A DNA stretch of 64,000 bases from JACKII01 sp965202745 (GTDB lineage Bacteria; Pseudomonadota; Alphaproteobacteria; Bin95): contig CBDBCB010000019.1 of the NCBI GenBank assembly GCA_965202745.1, positions 372,001 through 436,000 of the forward strand. Direction: 5' to 3'. Numbering within the stretch: position 1 is the first letter of the stretch; every line of letters begins with the position of its first letter. The notes under the pieces are model-generated. The model was not told where the DNA came from and made no database searches. It worked only from the letters and a program-made list of their open reading frames with translations. The translations under genes were made by a program, and so were the position numbers. This document shows, piece by piece, positions 55,430 through 64,000 of the stretch.

Positions 55430-56014
55430 ATGGACGCATCAACCGACCCTATTGCGACATTCCGGGAATGGCTCGCCGCTGCCGGTGAGATGGAATTGAA
55501 CGACGCCAACGCCATGTCTGTCGCAACAGTTGACGCACAAGGCATGCCGTCGGTGCGGATTCTGCTGCTCAAGGATGTGGATGAGGGCGGTTTTGTCTTC
55601 TACACCAACCAGCAGAGCCGGAAAGGCCGTGAGATCGGACAGGGCGGCAAAGTCGCCCTGTGTTTCCACTGGAAGTCGGTACGCCGCCAGGTGCGGGTAT
55701 GTGGCACCGTCAGCATTGTCGATGGGGCGGAGGCCGATGCCTACTTCGCGACGCGCGCCCGGGGCAGCCAGGTTGGCGCGCATGCGTCTTTACAGTCGCA
55801 GCCTCTGGAATCGCGGGCGTTGCTGGAAAACCGGGTCGCCGATATTGACGCGCAATATGCAAACACAGAGGTCCCGCGCCCGGCGCACTGGGGCGGTTAC
55901 CGGCTGGTGCCGACCGAAATCGAGTTCTGGCAGGATCGGGAGTTCCGGATGCATGACCGCTTCCGCTTTACGCGGGCGGGGGCCGGTTGGTCAGTCCAAA
56001 GACTGTTCCCCTGA
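55430..56014 (+). CDS. pdxH: Pyridoxamine 5'-phosphate oxidase
   Basis: This 194-residue FMN enzyme makes pyridoxal 5'-phosphate. Starting from ATG 55430 with AAAGGA upstream (a TTG at 55406 is also open), it shows MSVATVDAQGMPSVRILLLKDVD, FYTNQQSRKGREI, ALCFHWKSVRRQVRVCG, and the C-terminal WGGYRLVPTEIEFWQ with RLFP at the end. All FMN and PLP contacts expected by family pattern are present. Alphaproteobacteria often pair it divergently with a dnaJ-like gene, as here. Confidence 0.96.
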   Translation: MDASTDPIATFREWLAAAGEMELNDANAMSVATVDAQGMPSVRILLLKDVDEGGFVFYTNQQSRKGREIGQGGKVALCFHWKSVRRQVRVCGTVSIVDGAEADAYFATRARGSQVGAHASLQSQPLESRALLENRVADIDAQYANTEVPRPAHWGGYRLVPTEIEFWQDREFRMHDRFRFTRAGAGWSVQRLFP

Positions 56015-56026
56015 TGCGGGGAGGGC

Positions 56027-56045
56027 GGGCCGGATGAACCGGCCC
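56027..56045. terminator. GC-rich hairpin between pdxH and rpmG
   Basis: GGGCCGG (56027-56033) and CCGGCCC (56039-56045) form a perfect 7-bp stem with a 5-base loop, midway between two converging stop codons. There is no T-run on either side, so it is a likely but weak bidirectional terminator or 3'-end protector. Confidence 0.5.
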
Positions 56046-56052
56046 AGCTGGC

Positions 56053-56220
56053 TTACTTCATTTTCTGCTCTTTGAACGCGACGTGCTTGCGCGCGATCGG
56101 GTCGAACTTCTTCAGTTCGAGCTTTTCGGGCTTCGTGCGCGGGTTCTTCTTCGCGACATAAAAATACCCGGTGTCGGCGGTGCTCACGAGCTTAACTTGT
56201 ACGGTAGCCAGTTTGGCCAT
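56053..56220 (-). CDS. rpmG: 50S ribosomal protein L33
   Basis: This 55-residue protein reads MAKLATVQVKLVSTADT at the start and contains YFYVAKKNPR, KLELKKFDP and HVAFKEQKMK, the standard L33 sequence. It has no cysteines and so is the zinc-independent form, which fits a genome with a Zur-controlled zinc importer but is also usual in this class. It is convergent with pdxH, with a GC-rich hairpin between the two stops. The upstream 60 bases lead to the S41 protease gene. Confidence 0.95.
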   Translation of the reverse strand: MAKLATVQVKLVSTADTGYFYVAKKNPRTKPEKLELKKFDPIARKHVAFKEQKMK

Positions 56221-56280
56221 GGTTCAATTCCCTCAGGATAGAATTTGCTGGCCGCTTTATGGCGATTGCCGGACCATTGG

Positions 56281-57837
56281 TCAAGATCGGCGGCTATTGT
56301 CGGCTTGTTCCTGCGCTGCAATTGCCGCTTTGATGCTGGGTGCGAGCGCCAGGCGGTAAATGCCAGGCTCCAGCAGAATCTTGGCCGCCAGAGATATGTC
56401 GCTGTCCGGCGTCTCAAAGCTTGGCGGGCAGCTCCGCCGCAGCGTGTTGGCCAGGCCCGGATCGGCCCGGTCATAGCGCCGCCAATCCCGGAATTGCCGC
56501 TCCAACCGGTCCTGCTCGTATTGCAGCATGGTTGCGGCGTCGCGGTTGAAGGGAACGCTGGTACAGATATTGGGCAGCACGCCCAGGCCATCCAGCATGT
56601 ACCCGGCCGGCGAATACATTCGGGACCAGGTAATTACCAACTCGCCACCATTGGGCATGGCCTGCAGGTTTTGGACCGAGCCCTTGCCCTGGCTCGTGCT
56701 GCCGATTGCCACGGCCCGGCCGCGGTCCTGCAAAGCGGCGGCCAGCATCTCAGACGCTGACGCAGAGCGGGCATTGGCCAGAATGACCATGGGAACGTCC
56801 CGGGCGACTTCGTAACTGTCGGCCGCAAACGCGCTGTTGGCAGCCGGGTGCCGCCCGCGTGTTGTAATGACCGGCCCATCGCGCAAAAACAGATCGGCAA
56901 TCTGCACAGCCTGATCGAGCAGGCCGCCCGGATTGTTGCGCAGATCCAGGACCAGGCCCGGCAGGGTGCCACCCTGCATTTCTTCCAGCGCTTCAATCTC
57001 GTCTTCCAGATCCGCTGAAGTCCGGCGGTTGAACGTTCGGATTCGGATTACGGCAACGCCATGCTCCAACCAGCCTAGCACGGTGGGCGGGACAATATGC
57101 ACCCGCTCGATCGACAGCCGCACGCTTTTCGGGTCATCCGTTTTCAGAACATCAATCACCACGTTTGTGCCGACCTTGCCGCGCAACAGATGGGCGACGT
57201 CCTGGGTCGACAGGCCGGCAAGCGGTTTGCCCTCCGCATGAGTGATCTGGTCGTTGGGCTGCAATCCGGCTGCGGCGGCGGGGGTGCCGGGCAGCGATTC
57301 GACCACAACCGTCTGGTTGTTCTCCGTCCGGATGGTGACGCCAATCCCGCCAAATCCGTTCCTGTTCTCGCGCTGATTGCTGGTAGCCTTGGCGCTTTCA
57401 TAGCGGGAATATTGGTCAAGGATGCCGACGACACCATTCATCAGGGCGCTGTAGATATCCTCCGGCAGGGCAGTAGCCGACACCGGAGAGGCGGCGCGGG
57501 CGCTCTCCACCACATCGGCCGTCAGGGCTGCCCAGCTCTCGCTGTCGTTCTTTTTGGGCCGGGGAAAGCGCTGCACTTCCCGGCCTTCCTTCAACAGCAG
57601 GATGGAACCTCCTCTGGGCGCGGCTTGCATGCGGCCATCGATAACACTCAACCCGCTGAGACTGGCCAGCCCGATGGTGTCCATGTCGATTGGCTCAATG
57701 AAATGCGCTTGGACATGGCCGTACGCGCTTTCAAACATTTCCTGTGTGCGTTCGCGTGAATAGGCTAACTCGTCCGGGTCAACCGTAGAGCTGCACGCCC
57801 CAAGCAAGCCGAAAACCAGCAACGCCCATGCCGCCAT
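56281..57837 (-). CDS. S41-family (CtpA-like) lipoprotein protease
   Basis: This protein has 518 residues from ATG 57837, giving a short hydrophobic leader ending in the lipobox LLGAC; starts at 57927 (ATG) and 57933 (TTG) would add up to 32 residues including Arg. An N-terminal region precedes a PDZ domain (about 160-240, GFGGIGVTIRTENNQT and SLPGTPAAAAGLQPNDQI) and the S41 protease core with VLDLRNNPGGLLDQA and the catalytic Ser in ANARSASASEMLAAAL, with Lys in TSQGKGSVQ. It probably cleaves C-termini of periplasmic or peptidoglycan-hydrolase proteins. The gene is reverse, 203 bases from the 3' end of rnr. Confidence 0.88.
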   Translation of the reverse strand: MAAWALLVFGLLGACSSTVDPDELAYSRERTQEMFESAYGHVQAHFIEPIDMDTIGLASLSGLSVIDGRMQAAPRGGSILLLKEGREVQRFPRPKKNDSESWAALTADVVESARAASPVSATALPEDIYSALMNGVVGILDQYSRYESAKATSNQRENRNGFGGIGVTIRTENNQTVVVESLPGTPAAAAGLQPNDQITHAEGKPLAGLSTQDVAHLLRGKVGTNVVIDVLKTDDPKSVRLSIERVHIVPPTVLGWLEHGVAVIRIRTFNRRTSADLEDEIEALEEMQGGTLPGLVLDLRNNPGGLLDQAVQIADLFLRDGPVITTRGRHPAANSAFAADSYEVARDVPMVILANARSASASEMLAAALQDRGRAVAIGSTSQGKGSVQNLQAMPNGGELVITWSRMYSPAGYMLDGLGVLPNICTSVPFNRDAATMLQYEQDRLERQFRDWRRYDRADPGLANTLRRSCPPSFETPDSDISLAAKILLEPGIYRLALAPSIKAAIAAQEQADNSRRS

Positions 57838-58040
57838 GAGACCTGCTCCGATTCCATAGCGCTCGCTGCGGCCGGCGCGTGTGCACGGCGCAACCAAGGT
57901 GTGTTTGTGAGGCGGGGCACATCTCATCAGCAAGCAGTATCAGACTAGCCAGCCTTGCTCTAGCAGCGCAGACACAGAACGGTGCGCGGGGTACGCACAT
58001 CACGTACGATTGATCTGTAAGTCTGGCGACTTCCTATGTT

Positions 58041-60280
58041 TTACTGCCTCTTGCGGCGTTTGCCGGACGACGGCAGGCCCTGCGGCCGCCCGCGTGCTCC
58101 CTTGCGATAGCCCGGCTGTGGCTTGCCGGACAGCCTGCGGCCCGGATTGTCCGGCACGCTGACGGCAGCGGCAAAAATCAGGCCGCCGCTGATGGGTTCT
58201 GCGGCTTTCAGGATCACTTCGAGCGTATCGCCCAGGCGGAATTCCAGGCCGGTCGAGCGGCCGATCAGCATGTGGCGTCCCTGGTCATGCTCCCAATAGT
58301 CGTCGTGCAGCATTCCGCGCGGGACCAGACCTTCCGCACCGACACCTTCGACCCGCACGAACACGCCGGTTTTGTGCACGCCGGTAACCCGTGCCTGGAA
58401 TTGCTCGTCGATTTTGTCGGAGAGGTAGGCGGCAGCGAAGCGGTCGTGGACCTGCCGCTCGGCAGCATCGGCCCGGCGCTCGGTCATGGAGATATGTTCG
58501 GCGACCGAATGGATGCGGCTGGCATAGTCCGGCGGCAGGCCGCCATCGCCCAGCCCCATGGTGGCTATCAGCGAGCGGTGGACGATCAGGTCAGAATAAC
58601 GGCGGATCGGGCTGGTGAAGTGCGCGTAGCGGGCCAATGCCAGGCCGAAATGCCCGATATTATCCGGGTGATACACCGCCTGCGCCTGCGCCCGCAGTAC
58701 CAACTCGCTCACCAGTACCGCGTATTTCGTGCCTTCGGCCTTGCGCACCAGGTCCGTGAACTGGCGGGGCTGGGTGATGGCGCTGGCCGATGGCTTGATC
58801 CCCATTTCCCCCAACACGCCGGTCAGCGATTCCACACGGCCCGGGTCCGGCGCGTCGTGGATGCGGAACAGGCAGGGTGCCAGCTTGTCGATCAGGGTCT
58901 CTGCGGCGGCGACGTTGGCCGCAATCATGAAGTCTTCAATCAGCCGGTGGCTGTCGAGCCGGGAGCGCGGCGCCACGCCCTGCACCTGGCGGCGCTCTTC
59001 GTCCATCTCAAAGACGCGCTCCGCCATTTCCAACTCCAGCGGTCCCCGCTTGGCGCGGGCGGCGGCCAGAGCCTTGTAGGCGGCATAGAGCGGTTTCAGC
59101 ACCGGCTCCAGCAAGGGGCCGGTCTGGTCGTTCGGGTTGCCGTCGATCGCGGCCTGCACATCCTCATAGATCAGCCGGGCGGCAGAGCGCATCAATCCGC
59201 GCACAAAGCGGTGGCTCTTCTTATTGCCCTCGGCGTCAAAATCCATGACCGCCGCCATGCAGGCGCAGTCGCCGTCCGGACGCAGCGAGCATAGGTCGTT
59301 GGACAGCGCCTCCGGCAGCATGGGCACCACGCGGTCGGGGAAGTAGACGCTGTTGCCGCGGTTTTCCGCCTCCCGGTCCAGGGGCGAGCCGGGACGCACA
59401 TACCAGGAGACATCGGCAATCGCCACGGTGATGCGCCAGCCGCCGCCATCCAGTGTCTCCGCATGGACGGCATCGTCGAAATCGCGCGCGTCGGCCCCGT
59501 CGATGGTGACCAACGGAATGTGACGCAGGTCTACGCGGCCGCCTTCCAGGCCAACCGGTTTGGCGGCTTCTGCCTCTTCCACCACTTCCGGCGGGAATTC
59601 ATAGGGGATGTCATGCTCGGCGATGGCCAGCGCGCTGATGGCGTTCGGCTCGTCCAGATGACCCAGCACCTCCGCAATGCTGGCCGTCGGATTGGTGCGC
59701 CGCCCCGGCTTGGCAACAGCCCACACAATGCTGCCGGGTTTCGTAACCGGGCCGGTGGAATAAATGCGGTAGTCGTTGCGGTCCGCCCGGTGGGCTGCGC
59801 GCAGAAACTGCGCCCCATCCTGCTCCGCCACCACTGCCAGAAAACGGCGCGGGCCGTCCTTCAGGTGCCGGATCATGGTGCCGATATAGGTGTTCTCGCC
59901 CCGGCGGATCAGGCGGGCCAGCACTTTGCTGCCGGGCGACAGGACACGGTTGGACTTATCCTCCATGCGGAAGATGATCTCCGGCGGCGCGTCGTCGCCC
60001 TTCCATCCCGCGGGATGGGCGATCAAATTGCCGTCGCTGGTGACGCGCACAACATCCACGACAGTCACCGACGGCAGAGAGCCCGGCGTGCCGACTTTCT
60101 TGCCCGCGCCGCGCTCCAGTAGGCCTTCGTCTTCCATGTCGCGCAGGGTTTGCTTCAGGTCGATGCGGGCCTGGCCCTTTAGCTTGAAGGCACGGGCTAG
60201 GTCGTGCTTGTCGAGCGGCCGGCCAGCGTCCTTGATAAATGCCAGGAGTTCATCGCGGCTCGGCGCCGCGCCAGGCTCGG

Positions 60281-60284
<4 letters not shown>
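58041..60284 (-). CDS. rnr: Ribonuclease R
   Basis: This 747-residue 3'-5' exoribonuclease digests structured RNA. An N-terminal winged-helix-like segment (about 8-65), cold-shock-like domains, the RNB catalytic domain with the metal-binding IDGADARDFDDAVHAE, and a C-terminal S1 domain (about 620-705, ARVTGVHKTGVFVRV) are in the usual order. A basic Arg/Lys-rich tail ends the protein. It starts at GTG 60284, overlapping the topA stop (GTGA), so the two genes are coupled. Confidence 0.95.
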
Positions 60285-62914
<2,630 letters not shown>

Positions 62915-62942
62915 GCTTCACCTTTGATCGCTCTCGTCCGTC

Positions 62943-64000
62943 TTACCGCAGAGAAAGGTATTGCCCTGGATGCCGTTCAAGCCGACCATCAAGTTCCAAC
63001 TCTGCGAGGAGACGTGCCATTTCTATGCCGGACAAGTGACACCGGCGGCACAGTTCGTCAACGGTTACGGGTGTGCTGCCCAGTGCCGCTAGAACCATGG
63101 TTGAACAGTCTTCCTCCTCCAGTGGGGGATTGTCGATGTCCTGAGGCTTCTTGGGTAGTAGCCCGGTAAAGGCTGATACCGGTATCGGCTCATAGAGGAG
63201 GCTCTCCGCCGGCGGCATTGCGGCCAGTATAGCATCCGCTGTTTCGATGAAATGCGCGCCTGCCTTCAGCAATTGGTTTGGCCCTGCGGCGCGCGGATCC
63301 TGCGGTGAACCGGGCACGGTGCATAGCTCCCGCCCTTTCTCCAGTGCATAGCGCGCGGTGATGAGCGAGCCGGAGCGCATCGCTGCTTCGACCACGACCA
63401 CCACCTGGGCGAGCGCGGCAACGATGCGGTTGCGGCGGGGAAAGAGTTCGGATCGCGGCTCGATGCCCTGCGGCATCTCGCTCACCAGCGCTCCTTCCTC
63501 GCAGAGTGCGGCTGCCAGCTTCTCATGTTCGGGCGGAAAGATTCGGTCGAGCCCGCCCGCCAGCACCGCCACTATGCCCGTATTCAACGCCCCCCGGTGC
63601 GCCGCCCCGTCAATACCTCGCGCCAGGCCGGAGACGATAATCATGCCATGATGGCCCAATTGCTCGGCCATGCTCTCGGCAGCGCGCATGCCTGCGGCGG
63701 AGGCATTGCGTGCGCCGGCGATGGCAATGCATTGGCGACTGAGGACATCAATATTGCCCAGGACGGAAAGAGCCGGCGGCGGCGCGGCGCTATGCTCCAG
63801 CATTTCCGGGTATTCCGGATCCTCCGCAGCAGGAACCGCCCGCCCATGGCTTTGAGCGCCTTGCCCTCTTCCTTGATGGCGGCGAGGGATACTGGCCGCC
63901 AGTCCTTGTAGATGCGCTGGCGGATGAAGCCCGCGTCCTTTAACGCGCGCTGGGCGGAGCCAAACCGGTCAATCAGGCTCGCAAAGCGCTTGGGCCCGAT
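62943..64000 (-). pseudogene. dprA: DNA processing protein DprA, frameshifted and cut by the window edge
   Basis: DprA loads RecA onto incoming single-stranded DNA during transformation. The reverse frame from 63803 contains the Rossmann core (IAIAGARNASAAGM, IVSGLARGIDGAAH, AVLAGGLDRIFPPEH, FPRRNRIVA, SGSLITARYALEKGR) and the C-terminal winged-helix (VTVDELCRRCHLSG). The N-terminal part (IGPKRFASLIDRFG to KALKAMGGRF) lies in another frame. Restoring one C near 63832 joins them as RF-PAAEDPEYPEMLEH. Either the gene is broken or one base is missing in the assembly. The true start is beyond 64000. Confidence 0.8.

Overview
The window looks like chromosome of an alphaproteobacterium with roughly 60% GC, probably Rhodospirillales-like. 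This is inferred from gene content and order: pal-(TPR protein)-tilS-ftsH-folP-glmM, kdsD-lptC-lptA-lptB-rpoN, hisS-prfA-prmC-DUF4167, a STAS-MlaE fusion permease, and a PF12692-type methyltransferase. Genes are tightly packed, with many ATGA, GTGA or TGATG stop/start overlaps.

Layout. 0-3.5 kb: the end of a 3-hydroxyisobutyrate dehydrogenase-like gene and a three-gene reverse operon encoding two inner-membrane OmpA-domain proteins with a small coiled-coil protein between them. 3.5-6.8 kb: a zinc uptake operon (zur, an unannotated 48-residue membrane microprotein, znuC, znuB, znuA) headed by a palindromic operator next to the zur start codon. 6.8-8.0 kb: a frameshifted CaiB/BaiF CoA-transferase. 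8.0-17.9 kb: a surface-glycan-like cluster. On the reverse strand are a methyltransferase, a cyclic-nucleotide-binding protein and an ABC-exporter-like protein with a degenerate, internally expanded nucleotide-binding domain. On the forward strand are two MurG-like and two GT4-like glycosyltransferases, a histidine phosphatase and a polysaccharide-deacetylase-like protein. 17.9-24.5 kb: a PH-like membrane protein and a YejABEF-type oligopeptide importer. 24.7-32.0 kb: envelope and core metabolism (pal, TPR protein, tilS, ftsH, folP, glmM, thiD). 32.2-35.9 kb: a Mla-type phospholipid transport operon. 35.9-42.5 kb: a folate-ligase-like gene, tRNA-Leu(CAG), an RNase D-like exonuclease, and the Kdo/LPS export genes followed by rpoN.

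42.5-50 kb is visibly decaying accessory DNA. It holds a helically phased TAAAC repeat cluster, an intact carboxyltransferase, an amidohydrolase that has lost its HxH metal motif and its normal start, nested palindromic repeats, a heavily broken two-domain CoA-transferase, other dispersed repeats, an mscS tail fragment, and an IS481 transposase with an internal amber codon. 50-64 kb returns to housekeeping genes: hisS, prfA, prmC, a DUF4167 protein, a DnaJ-like protein, pdxH, rpmG (too small for ordinary ORF cut-offs), an S41 lipoprotein protease, rnr, topA and a frameshifted dprA.

The best candidates for undescribed biology are the degenerate ABC protein with its glycosyltransferase neighbours, the microprotein inside the zinc operon, the OmpA-domain trio, and the 11-bp-phased TAAAC array. 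Several disruptions are single-base losses next to short homopolymers, so some broken genes could be sequencing errors. All functions are assigned by reading motifs; no database search was run.
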